A stretch of 64,000 nucleotides of DNA from Parabacteroides sp. Lineage in GTDB: Bacteria; Bacteroidota; Bacteroidia; Bacteroidales; Tannerellaceae. The notes below the pieces were generated by a model. The model searched no databases and had not been told where the DNA came from. It saw nothing but the letters and a program-made list of their open reading frames with translations. Shown one piece after another: positions 15,193 through 24,149 of the stretch. The number at the start of each line of letters is the position of its first letter. Position 1 is the stretch's first letter. The stretch is from assembly GCA_028689545.1 (NCBI GenBank), contig JAQVCX010000004.1, positions 21,921 through 85,920 of the forward strand, read 5' to 3'. The translations under genes were made by a program, and so were the position numbers.

Positions 15193-16443
15193 TTACATCA
15201 GATAAAGTTTCCCGTTCTTAATCACGGTATCCACGATATTCATTCCCACATGATAAGGGAGAAATTTATAAGACGGATATTTCAGCAAGATCACGTCCGC
15301 ACGTTTCCCTACGCTTATACTTCCAATCTCGGAGGCACGTCCCACAGCCGCGGCCCCATTAATGGTCAAAGCCGTTACCGCTTCTTCCGGAGTCATCTTC
15401 ATATAGATACAAGCCAAGGCTATCAGCATCGGGATCGAGGCCGAGAAACAACTTCCCGGATTCAGGTCGGAAGCCAAAGCCACCGCGCAACCGGCATCTA
15501 TCATCTTCCGGGCAGGCGCATACGGCTCATTCAAGGAAAAGGCAGTCAGCGGAAGCAAGGTAGCCACGACACCCGCTTTCGCCATACGCTGGATGCCTGT
15601 ATCCGATACATGTAATAAATGATCAGCACTTACACACTTCAAGGACGCCGCTAGCTCCGCCCCTCCGAAAGGAACGATCTCATCCGCATGCATCTTCAAT
15701 TTAAAACGATGATGACGGGCGGCACGAAGCAAGCGCTCACTCTGTTCTAACGAGAAAACGCCTTTCTCACAAAACACATCACAAAACGTAACCGTATGTT
15801 CGGCTCGGATGGCAGGAAGCACTTCCTCGATCATATAATCCACATAATCGTCCGTGCGACCGGCAAATTCAGGAGGGACGGCATGCGCTCCTAAAAAGGT
15901 CGATACGACATCCATCGGATGCGACTCATTCAGGTCCGACATGACACGAAGCTGAACTAATTCCGTTTGCAAATCCAAGCCATAACCACTTTTGCCCTCT
16001 ACCGTGGTAACTCCCATGGCAAATAACTCATCCAGACGTTCTTCCCCACTGTTCCATAGTGTATCGAAATCACTTTCACGGGTAGCCTTCATCGTATTCA
16101 CGATACCCCCACCACGCTCCATGATCGACATATAACTATCTCCCCGCAATCGCCAAGAGAACTCCTCCTCCCGGTAACCGCCAAAGACAAAATGCGTATG
16201 GCTATCTACAAATCCGGGTAACACCGCTTGCTTCTCCGCCCGAATCTCCAGATAATCCTCCACATGGATGTCTCGAAGTACCTCCTCCGTAGGTCCTACA
16301 TGCGTAATAACCCCATCAGATATCGCTACGGCTCCATCCTCGATAACGCCCAAATCAGACATCTCCGCTCCCCGTCGTGCCTTATCCCCATGACAAGTGA
16401 CGAGCTGGGCAGCATTCCTGATCAATATCTTGTTATCCTCCAT
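15193..16443 (-). CDS. hutI: Imidazolonepropionase
   Basis: This 416-aa amidohydrolase has the first metal motif DSHTHFVFGGYREEEF, followed by SGYGLDLQTELVQLR, KMHADEIVPFGGAELA and ASDLNPGSCFSASIP. These are all typical of HutI. It hydrolyses 4-imidazolone-5-propionate to N-formimino-L-glutamate. Three bases separate it from the ftcD stop codon upstream, and a short gap with the cyclodeaminase start follows, consistent with one transcript. Confidence 0.96.
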   Translation of the reverse strand: MEDNKILIRNAAQLVTCHGDKARRGAEMSDLGVIEDGAVAISDGVITHVGPTEEVLRDIHVEDYLEIRAEKQAVLPGFVDSHTHFVFGGYREEEFSWRLRGDSYMSIMERGGGIVNTMKATRESDFDTLWNSGEERLDELFAMGVTTVEGKSGYGLDLQTELVQLRVMSDLNESHPMDVVSTFLGAHAVPPEFAGRTDDYVDYMIEEVLPAIRAEHTVTFCDVFCEKGVFSLEQSERLLRAARHHRFKLKMHADEIVPFGGAELAASLKCVSADHLLHVSDTGIQRMAKAGVVATLLPLTAFSLNEPYAPARKMIDAGCAVALASDLNPGSCFSASIPMLIALACIYMKMTPEEAVTALTINGAAAVGRASEIGSISVGKRADVILLKYPSYKFLPYHVGMNIVDTVIKNGKLYLM

Positions 16444-16446
16444 ACG

Positions 16447-17352
16447 CTATTCCATAATACGGGCTTCCAACACTTGATTCATCGAGAAATCCTCCAACCC
16501 CAAATAGTAAGAGGCCGTATCGATCAACGCCTCCATAGGAACCAAGCCGATAATCTCGCTCCCCACCACCGAGACACCATATCTGCGAGCCTCGATACGC
16601 ACTAATTCGAAGGCCCGGTACAAGGCCGTACGGGTATAATCTGTCATATTAATAGAAACCTGTACGATACCACGCTCTTTCAACTCAACCCCCATCGCTT
16701 TACAATAGCGTAAGCCTCCGCCTATGAAACGGATCTTCTTCGCTATATCCGTAGCGATCTGCAATTGGCTCGTTCCTAAATTCACATTATAGGCGACCAA
16801 TGGCATACGGGCTCCTATAGCGACCGTACCGGCAGTCGGATGTCTTTCGGCCGGACCAAAATCCGGCTTCCACTCCGGTTGATGGATTTTCTCCGCCATT
16901 CCCTCAAACTCTCCTTTACGGATTGCCGCCAGATTCTCCCGGTAAGGGGCGGAAGCTGATTTCTCATACAAGAAGACAGGCACGGCATAGCGAGCGCCCA
17001 CTTCCTCGCCTACTTCCTTAGACAAGGCGATCGCCTCTTCCATCGTACATCCGCGAATCGGTATAAAAGGGACCACATCCACGGCACCCATTCGCGGATG
17101 TTGCCCGCTATGTTTGTTCAAATCGATCAACTCTACGGCAACTCCAATAGCCTCCAATACGGCTTGTTTTAAAGCGGCCGGTTCTCCCACCACGGTAACA
17201 ACCAAGCGATTGTGATCCTCGTCATTACTATAGTCCAATAGTTTCACACCCGTCTTAGCCCGGAAAGGCGCTACGATCTTATCTATCTTCTCCAAATCCC
17301 GTCCTTCGCTGAAGTTGGGGACACATTCCATAATCTTGTTCCAAGTACTCAT
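16447..17352 (-). CDS. ftcD: Glutamate formimidoyltransferase
   Basis: This 301-aa protein opens with MECVPNFSEGRD after a short lead. It contains NKHSGQHPRMGAVDVVPFIP, the conserved formiminotransferase segment, and MPLVAYNVNLGTS. It moves the formimino group of N-formimino-glutamate to tetrahydrofolate, yielding glutamate. It matches the ~300-residue N-terminal half of animal FTCD, without the cyclodeaminase domain, which is supplied by the gene at 14535-15158. Its start overlaps the hutU stop by 4 bp, indicating translational coupling. Confidence 0.96.
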   Translation of the reverse strand: MSTWNKIMECVPNFSEGRDLEKIDKIVAPFRAKTGVKLLDYSNDEDHNRLVVTVVGEPAALKQAVLEAIGVAVELIDLNKHSGQHPRMGAVDVVPFIPIRGCTMEEAIALSKEVGEEVGARYAVPVFLYEKSASAPYRENLAAIRKGEFEGMAEKIHQPEWKPDFGPAERHPTAGTVAIGARMPLVAYNVNLGTSQLQIATDIAKKIRFIGGGLRYCKAMGVELKERGIVQVSINMTDYTRTALYRAFELVRIEARRYGVSVVGSEIIGLVPMEALIDTASYYLGLEDFSMNQVLEARIME

Positions 17353-19352
17353 ACCGTTTTATTTAATGATGTTTGTACGATTTCATGAATAAGCTCCTTC
17401 TCGGGGATATACGGGAGGGTAATATGATACTGTTCGCCACGGTTCTCATTGAAAGTAGCGCTCGTACGCATCGCATTCGGGTTACGGGCCCATGAGCGAC
17501 GGGCTACTCCCCCCATCACGTCCCATATCATGGCAGAGCGAAGTATCTCGTCCACCCGCTCACTACCATCGAGAACCATACCGAAACCTCCGTTTATCGC
17601 CTTACCGATACCAACCCCTCCACCATTATGAAGAGCGACCAAGCTCATACCCCGGGCGGCATTTCCAGCGAAGCACTGCACCGCCATATCAGCCATCACG
17701 TTGCTTCCGTCGCGTATATTGGAGGTCTCACGGAATGGAGAATCCGTACCGCTCACGTCATGATGGTCTCGTCCCAACATGATCGGGCCTACCTCCCCAT
17801 CACGTACCATTCGGTTAAACTCAAGGGCGATCTTCAAGCGCCCCTCAGCGTCTTGATATAAAATCCGGGCCTGTGTACCCACCACCAAACGGTTCTTCTC
17901 CGCGTCACGTATCCAGTTATAATTATCCAGATCCTGCCCTCTTCGAGTCGTATCGATACACGCCATAGCCGCATGATCCGTACGAATCAAATCTTCCGGC
18001 TTACCGCTTAAGCATACCCAGCGGAAAGGGCCGTACCCATAATCAAATAATTCCGGCCCCATGATATCTTCCACATAAGAAGGCCATATAAAACCATCTT
18101 TCTCGTCCACACCGTTGCGAGAGATCTCGCTTACACCCGCGTCATAGATCGCTTTCATGAAAGAGTTTCCATAGTCAAAGAAATAGGTACCCCGGGCAAC
18201 CAAACGCTTGATCACCTCGAAATGTCGCTTCAACGTTTGATCGACCAAAGCACAAAAGTCTTCCCGGTGATGAGCCAATAATTCCGTACGTTCCTCAAAC
18301 GTCACGCCTGCCGGACAATAACCACCTTCATAAACCGCATGACACGAGGTCTGGTCGCTCAACAGGTCGATGGGAAGCTCCTGTTTATCGGCATATTCCA
18401 ATAAATCCACGATATTGCCGTGGAAAGCGATAGAGATCGGTTCTTTCTTACGGATCGCCTCGTCGGCTAAGGAGAAAGCTTTCCCCATATCATCCGTCAC
18501 ATGCTGAACCCATCCTTGGGATCGGCGCGTCTCAATGCGGGAAGCGTCTACCTCGGCGATTATGCTGGCGGCACCGGCAATCACGGCGGCTTTTGGTTGA
18601 GCGCCACTCATCCCTCCTAAACCAGAGGATACAAACAGGTGGCCTCGTAAATCCTTATCTTGTGGAATCCCTAATTTCTTACGTCCGGCATTCAGCAAGG
18701 TATTAAATGTACCATGTACGATACCTTGCGGACCGATATACATCCAACCTCCGGCCGTCATCTGTCCATAATTAGCGACTCCCATCTGTGCGGCGATATG
18801 CCAATCCTTCTGGTTATCAAACATCCCCACCATCATCGAGTTCGTGATAATCACCCGTGGGGCATCCGGCTTGGAACGAAACAATCCCAGAGGATGCCCG
18901 GACTCGATCACCAAGGTCTGCTCCTCGGTCAGCTCCTCCAAATACATCTTGATCAAACGATATTGCATCCAATTCTGGCATACCTGTCCGGTCTCGCCAT
19001 ACGTAACCAACTCGTAAGGATACAAAGCGATATCAAAGCAAAGGTTATTATCGATCATTACCTGAAAGGCCTTTCCTTCGATACATTTACCTTTATATTC
19101 AGAGACAGGTTTCGCTTTCAGGTCTCCCTGCGGACGGTAACGATAACCATAGATCCGTCCCCGGGTCACTAACTCCTCCATGAACTCAGGAGCTAGCTTC
19201 TCATGTAATTCAACAGGGATGTAACGAAGCGCGTTCATCAATGCCGTTTCTGCTTGAGCGGGCGTAAGCGAATAGCCGCGATCGGGAGCACGGCGAATAC
19301 CGGAAACGAAGGAAGGATATTCCGGCAAATAGTTATCAAGATGTATTTCCAT
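17349..19352 (-). CDS. hutU: Urocanate hydratase
   Basis: This 667-aa protein is longer than the ~555-aa E. coli-type enzyme and matches the longer variant common in Bacteroidetes. NAD-binding and active-site segments include FVSSGLGGMSGAQPKAAV, YADKQELPIDLLSDQTSCH and GRDHHDVSGTDSPFRET. It hydrates urocanate to 4-imidazolone-5-propionate. It is first in the five-gene hut operon and its stop overlaps ftcD by 4 bp. The 217-bp upstream region shows no riboswitch-like structure and no convincing promoter. Confidence 0.96.
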   Translation of the reverse strand: MEIHLDNYLPEYPSFVSGIRRAPDRGYSLTPAQAETALMNALRYIPVELHEKLAPEFMEELVTRGRIYGYRYRPQGDLKAKPVSEYKGKCIEGKAFQVMIDNNLCFDIALYPYELVTYGETGQVCQNWMQYRLIKMYLEELTEEQTLVIESGHPLGLFRSKPDAPRVIITNSMMVGMFDNQKDWHIAAQMGVANYGQMTAGGWMYIGPQGIVHGTFNTLLNAGRKKLGIPQDKDLRGHLFVSSGLGGMSGAQPKAAVIAGAASIIAEVDASRIETRRSQGWVQHVTDDMGKAFSLADEAIRKKEPISIAFHGNIVDLLEYADKQELPIDLLSDQTSCHAVYEGGYCPAGVTFEERTELLAHHREDFCALVDQTLKRHFEVIKRLVARGTYFFDYGNSFMKAIYDAGVSEISRNGVDEKDGFIWPSYVEDIMGPELFDYGYGPFRWVCLSGKPEDLIRTDHAAMACIDTTRRGQDLDNYNWIRDAEKNRLVVGTQARILYQDAEGRLKIALEFNRMVRDGEVGPIMLGRDHHDVSGTDSPFRETSNIRDGSNVMADMAVQCFAGNAARGMSLVALHNGGGVGIGKAINGGFGMVLDGSERVDEILRSAMIWDVMGGVARRSWARNPNAMRTSATFNENRGEQYHITLPYIPEKELIHEIVQTSLNKTV

Positions 19353-19466
19353 AACGTGAATGATTTAGTTGGTGCTTACAATCTGCAAGAAATCTCACGG
19401 ATTCAGCGCCGACAAGTTAGCCATTATCCAAATCCCAACCAATTATCATGTTATGTTTAGAAGCAT

Positions 19467-19524
19467 ACAAAAATAAACCCGTCCCTCTCCCCTCCCCATA
19501 GGGGACGAAAGAAAGACGGGTTTA
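19467..19524 (-). terminator. Terminator downstream of the Rpn-family gene
   Basis: On the minus strand TAAACCCGTC (19524-19515) pairs with GACGGGTTTA (19483-19474), with an inner CCCC/GGGG stem, followed by TTTTTG. It lies between the Rpn stop (19570) and the hutU start. No other element was recognised in this 217-bp gap. Confidence 0.75.
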
Positions 19525-19569
19525 TCAGAACCTTCTATTTAATGTTCCGAGGAAAGCCTATCAAGCTCA

Positions 19570-20544
19570 CTAGAGCCTTCTTATCTCCTCCTCGGACAGT
19601 CCAGTCGTCTTGGCGATATCCGCCAAACCTAAATTCAAAGACTTCAAATTCCTAGCTATTTCCACGGCCTTTTGACGCTCACCTTCTGCCAAGCCTTCAG
19701 CCAAGCCTTCAGCCAAGCCTTCAGCTATCCCTTCCTCCTTAGCTTTCTCTTTTGCTTCTTCTACATCCTGCAAGAAAGCCTCTTCCGCAAGGCGGTTGAC
19801 ATTGTAGCGATCCACGGCACGATCGTAAGCGAGGCGATTCTCCGGGGAGAGGTTCGCCACGGCAGCCAAACGAGATAGATGAGCAAACACCTGCTCCTTC
19901 AAGGCATCCGGCATTCGAATCCAATGTTCCATATTCTTTAACGCATAAAATAATCTCTCTAATAATGTATCACATTCATCCAGCTCCTTCGTAAAATAAG
20001 GAAACTGCAAATAGATCTGCCGGAAATGAGGATTCAGCGTCTCATGGCTCTCCATATCCAGGATCCCCGCATCCACACGGAAACGATCCGGCAAATCCGG
20101 CTCCTTGAAGTTCATGAAGAAAACGCCATACACCGTATGGAGCTTATAGTTCGTCCCATACGGAAGCGAAGGCTCTCTCACCTCCAGACCTTCCTCCCCG
20201 TCATCCGGCGAGGGCACTTCCACCGCTAGCGGAGCCTCGATCTGGCGACTCACCGCACGGCACATATAATATAATGTACGGTCTAAGAAATTCGGATGCT
20301 TGCGTTTTTGCATCTCCACGATAATATACTCTCCCGTGGAGGTCCGGCAATAGAGATCGTAAATGATCCCCTTATCCCGCACATGCTCCGCATGATCCTC
20401 CTTGTCCAGAAACACCAGATCCTCGATCCGGTGCTCCCCCGCCAACAACTCGTTCAACAACGTGATCAAAAACGGCTTGCTAGCCGGCTGACCGAAAATA
20501 ATCTTAAAACCAAGATCCGTAAACGGATTCACGAACTTTCCCAT
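19570..20544 (-). CDS. Rpn-family recombination-promoting nuclease (PD-(D/E)XK transposase-like)
   Basis: This is a 324-aa protein from MGKFVNPFTDLGFKIIFGQ; a TTG two codons upstream is possible but unlikely. The N-terminal FTDLGFK..FG, LNELL, DLYCRTSTGEYIIVEMQKR and LDRTLYYMCR segments define the PDDEXK_2/Rpn nuclease core. The C-terminal third is a helical region with four tandem EGLA units (EGIAEGLAEGLAEGLAEGE) made by a 12-bp DNA repeat, then a short conserved tail. Rpn proteins are DNA nucleases thought to promote recA-independent recombination and are often phage-defence associated. This copy lies next to a truncated integrase, hinting at mobile ancestry. Confidence 0.85.
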   Translation of the reverse strand: MGKFVNPFTDLGFKIIFGQPASKPFLITLLNELLAGEHRIEDLVFLDKEDHAEHVRDKGIIYDLYCRTSTGEYIIVEMQKRKHPNFLDRTLYYMCRAVSRQIEAPLAVEVPSPDDGEEGLEVREPSLPYGTNYKLHTVYGVFFMNFKEPDLPDRFRVDAGILDMESHETLNPHFRQIYLQFPYFTKELDECDTLLERLFYALKNMEHWIRMPDALKEQVFAHLSRLAAVANLSPENRLAYDRAVDRYNVNRLAEEAFLQDVEEAKEKAKEEGIAEGLAEGLAEGLAEGERQKAVEIARNLKSLNLGLADIAKTTGLSEEEIRRL

Positions 20545-20579
20545 AGTCAATCATTTCTTTAGTTAAACCTATTGTTTAT

Positions 20580-20873
20580 TCAACAACCGCAAACATACGG
20601 AATTTTTATCAAAGGAGAAAATGCGAGTGCGCAATTCTTTTCAACAGAAATCGTAGACACCGTGTTGCGAGAGCATCCTTTAGCCAATAGCCAAGACTGG
20701 TAACGCACAAGTGTATCCTTATTAATATACACATAGGGAATCTCTTCCAAACCACAAAAACGCTTGAACGAATTTAAGGCGTCTTGATAACTCTTTGCCG
20801 TGGAATAACATCTTTTTTCACGCAGGCAAGCGATATACGTAAGCACACCCACCACGAAATCATTCTTGTTCAT
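20580..20873 (-). pseudogene. Truncated tyrosine recombinase (N-terminal SAM-like domain remnant)
   Basis: This 97-codon ORF (MNKNDFVVGVLTYIACLREK...) matches the helical N-terminal core-binding domain of Bacteroidetes tyrosine integrases (SYQDALNSFKRF, LVRYQSWLLAKGCSRNTVST). It loses similarity right after NTVST, where such proteins normally continue YMR.LRAIYN. The catalytic R-H-R-Y domain is absent; the last ~20 residues look like out-of-frame sequence. It is probably a decayed integrase left by a mobile element, sitting between secDF's terminator and the Rpn gene. Confidence 0.75.
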
Positions 20874-20899
20874 ACCTTATCTCTTTAAGAATTAATACA

Positions 20900-20945
20900 T
20901 AAAAAAATCCTCTATCACTCCTGTGTTAACGGAGAGATAGAGGAT
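20900..20945 (-). terminator. Rho-independent terminator of secDF
   Basis: On the minus strand ATCCTCTATC (20945-20936) pairs with GATAGAGGAT (20916-20907), followed by seven T residues (20907-20901). It is 26 bp past the secDF stop. Confidence 0.88.
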
Positions 20946-20971
20946 CTTTATAAAATCCTTAAAGGAAGATA

Positions 20972-23900
20972 TTATTTTTCAGTATTCTCTGCGGCAGCTT
21001 TCTTATTGATCTTCTTCTTCTGCAACTCGTAAGCGATCGGAGTAGCGACGAACAAGGTAGAATACGTACCGATAATGATACCTAATAAGATAGCGAACGT
21101 AAAGCTTCGGATCGTGCTACCGCCCAAGATGAAGATACACAATACAACCACCAACGTAGTCAATGATGTATTAAATGTACGGCTCAATGTGGAGTTCAAA
21201 GCATCATTGATCACTTGATAACGATCACGCTTCGGATACAACGCGATAGTCTCGCGGATACGGTCGAATACAACCACGGTATCATTGATAGAGTAACCGA
21301 TAATCGTCAAGATAGCGGCGATAAACGTCTGGTCTACCTCCATCGAGAAAGGAAGCACCTTCCACAATAACGTATAGAAGGAGATAATGCACAATGTAGC
21401 CACAGCGACGGAGACAAAAGCACCGATAGAGAAGGATACATCACGGAAACGAAGCAATATATAAGCGGCCATACAGATCATGGCGAAGATTACCGCCAAG
21501 AACGCGGCGTTCTTGATATCGTCTGCCATACTAGGACCCACCTTCTGTGAACTCTGTATGAAAGTAGTCGTGAACTCATCCAATGTAGTTCCTTCCGGAA
21601 GCAAGGATTTAACGCCCTCAAACAATTTAGTCTCTACCTCTTGGTCTACCGCAGGATCATTGTCTTCGATCTTATAGTTGGTAGATACACGCACTTGATC
21701 CGCCGTACCGATCTGGATAACGCTAACCGAACCGTCTAGCTGAGCATCCAACATATTACGAACATCGTCGGTCTTCACCTCTTGGCTGAAACGGATCACA
21801 TAGTTACGTCCACCCGTGAAATCGATACCATTATTCAAACCGATCGTCATAAAGGAAATAGCACCTAAAACGATGATTGCCGCCGGAATCAAATAACCGA
21901 CTTTGCGAGCGCCCAAGAAATTGATCTTCGGGTTTGTCAGCAAGTCTTTCGTCAGAGAAGTCGTGAATGTCACGTTCTTCAATTTATCTTTCGCCAGGAA
22001 TGCCTCATAAACGATACGCGTCAAGAACACGGCCGTAAGGAATGAAGCGAACAAACCGATGATCATCGTCGTAGCGAAACCACGGATAGGACCTGTACCG
22101 AAATAGAACAATACGATACCGGTAATGATAGATGTCAAGTTTGAGTCGAAGATAGCGGAGAACGCATTGCTGTAACCATCGGCGATAGCCTTTCCTAAAG
22201 ACTTACCGGCACGAAGCTCCTCTTTCGTACGCTCATAGATCAACACGTTCGCATCGACAGCCATACCCAGCGTCAACACCATACCGGCAATACCCGGCAA
22301 GGTAAGGACGGCTTGGAAAGAAGCCAAGATACCCATCGTGAAGAAGATATTCAATACCAATGCACCATCGGCGATCAATCCCGGGATCAGTCCGTAGAAT
22401 GCGCACATATACACCATCAACAGCACCAATGCCAAAACAAAAGAAATCGCACCGGCGTTGATAGCCTCTTGTCCCAATGACGGGCCCACCACATCTTCCT
22501 GAACAATATGTACGGAAGCGGCCATCTTACCAGACTTCAATACGTTCGCTAAGTCCTTCGCCTCTTCCGGTGTAAAGTGACCGGTGATTTGTGAACGACC
22601 TCCCGTGATCTCATCGTTTACGTTCGGAGCGGAATAAACCATCTCATCCAAAACGATAGCGATCTGACGACCGATATTCTCTTTCGTCAAACGAGCCCAA
22701 GACTTAGAGCCCTCGGCGTTCATAACCATGTTGACCATTTGCTCCGAACGACCGGCTTGTTGCATAAAGTCAGCGTTTGCATCCGTTACCACGTCACCAC
22801 CTAAGGCAGGACTTCCGTCACGGTTAGTTACCTTCAAAGCATATAATTCAAAGAACTGTTCCTTATCATCGATAGCCTTAACACCCCATTTCAAAGCCAA
22901 GTTACGAGGCAATACCTCTTTCACTTGCTTCATGTTCAAGTATTCGTTGATCTTATTTATGTCTTTCGCTTGAGCGATACCCACCGTAGAACCCGGCGAC
23001 AACTGACCGTTGTACTGGCTAATCTGCAATAAAGCGAATAATGGATGTTGCTTAGCGAACTCTTCCATGCTTTGATTAGCCTCCGTATCTTTTTTATCTT
23101 GACCCAGCTTGGCCAACAAAGAATCCGCCTCACTTACATCCGTACCTGCGGCATCAGCGACCGTCTCAACACTATCGGTAGCGGCAGCTACAGAATCAGC
23201 GGAAACCTCGCTACTTAAAATAGTAGCCAACGCATTATCGGCGGCAACCAATTGTTGATAGATTTCCGGCAACTTATACGTTTCCCAGAATTCCAAGTTA
23301 GCGCTACCTTGAAGCAACTTACGAACACGTTCCGGCTCTTTCACACCCGGCAACTCAACCAAGATACGACCCGCTGTCTCCAAACGTTGGATGTTCGGGG
23401 AAACCACACCGAAACGGTCGATACGAGTACGCAGCACGTTGAATGAATTATCAATCGCACTCTGCAGCTCTTGTTTCAAGATAGAAACAACTTGAACATC
23501 TGAGCTTTGGGGAGTAATTTTATCTTTCAACTCGAATGTACTAAAAATAGCGGAAAGACGTGCTCCGCTATCCAACTTCTTATACTCCTCAGCGAAAAGG
23601 TCGATGAAATCTTTTTGGCTATCCGCTTGATGTGCGTAAGCTAAATCCAACGCCTTGTTGAAATTCTCGTCTTGGTTGTTGTTAGACAACGAACGGATAA
23701 CATCCGCCACGTTCAACTCAAGGACAACGTTCATACCGCCCTTTAAGTCAAGACCTAAACTAATTTCCATTTCTCGGCATTGCTTAAGCGTATAGCCCAG
23801 CCACACCTTCTGAGTAGATAGTGAGTCTAAATAAGCACTCTCTTTCGCAGGATCTCCACCCGCATACCCAGAGGCTTTACTGTTGTAGTGTTGCGTCACA

Positions 23901-23977
23901 AAAGAGAACGACAAGTAGAACAAACAGACAAGCGTAAGTAACACCGCGAAGACCTTTACAAATCCTTTGTTTTGCAT
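20972..23977 (-). CDS. secDF: Protein translocase subunit SecDF, fused
   Basis: This 1001-aa protein joins SecD and SecF. TM1 is at the N-terminus (VFAVLLTLVCLFYLSF), followed by the SecD signature LGLDLKGGMNVVLELN, a large periplasmic P1 domain and six-helix SecD membrane block (VDANVLIYERTKEELRAG). The SecF half then starts with its own TM, GIDFTGGRNYVIRF, and ends with five helices (NDTVVVFDRIRE). It uses the proton gradient to help pull preproteins across the inner membrane through SecYEG. A low-complexity Ala/Asp/Ser-rich insert of about 50 residues (SADSVAAATDSVETVADAAG...) interrupts P1. Fusion is normal in Bacteroidetes. A CAAATATA (TATATTTG on the minus strand) -7-like box lies at 24032-24039. 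Confidence 0.97.
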   Translation of the reverse strand: MQNKGFVKVFAVLLTLVCLFYLSFSFVTQHYNSKASGYAGGDPAKESAYLDSLSTQKVWLGYTLKQCREMEISLGLDLKGGMNVVLELNVADVIRSLSNNNQDENFNKALDLAYAHQADSQKDFIDLFAEEYKKLDSGARLSAIFSTFELKDKITPQSSDVQVVSILKQELQSAIDNSFNVLRTRIDRFGVVSPNIQRLETAGRILVELPGVKEPERVRKLLQGSANLEFWETYKLPEIYQQLVAADNALATILSSEVSADSVAAATDSVETVADAAGTDVSEADSLLAKLGQDKKDTEANQSMEEFAKQHPLFALLQISQYNGQLSPGSTVGIAQAKDINKINEYLNMKQVKEVLPRNLALKWGVKAIDDKEQFFELYALKVTNRDGSPALGGDVVTDANADFMQQAGRSEQMVNMVMNAEGSKSWARLTKENIGRQIAIVLDEMVYSAPNVNDEITGGRSQITGHFTPEEAKDLANVLKSGKMAASVHIVQEDVVGPSLGQEAINAGAISFVLALVLLMVYMCAFYGLIPGLIADGALVLNIFFTMGILASFQAVLTLPGIAGMVLTLGMAVDANVLIYERTKEELRAGKSLGKAIADGYSNAFSAIFDSNLTSIITGIVLFYFGTGPIRGFATTMIIGLFASFLTAVFLTRIVYEAFLAKDKLKNVTFTTSLTKDLLTNPKINFLGARKVGYLIPAAIIVLGAISFMTIGLNNGIDFTGGRNYVIRFSQEVKTDDVRNMLDAQLDGSVSVIQIGTADQVRVSTNYKIEDNDPAVDQEVETKLFEGVKSLLPEGTTLDEFTTTFIQSSQKVGPSMADDIKNAAFLAVIFAMICMAAYILLRFRDVSFSIGAFVSVAVATLCIISFYTLLWKVLPFSMEVDQTFIAAILTIIGYSINDTVVVFDRIRETIALYPKRDRYQVINDALNSTLSRTFNTSLTTLVVVLCIFILGGSTIRSFTFAILLGIIIGTYSTLFVATPIAYELQKKKINKKAAAENTEK

Positions 23978-24149
23978 CTGAATCTTAGGTTTATGTTATT
24001 ACATTATTTATATTCGTTTTTTCACAGGGTGCAAATATAGACTTTTTTTCTTTGATAAAGAGCAATTAGTATAATTATTTGTCACGCTCATAGTTTATTT
24101 CAAACACAAATGTATATCTTTGGGGCTAAAATAATAAGGAAAATATACC

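Noticed and set aside
19468..19475. CAAAAATA as a minus-strand -7 box for hutU
   Set aside because: It is the T-run of the Rpn terminator and no -33 box is in place.
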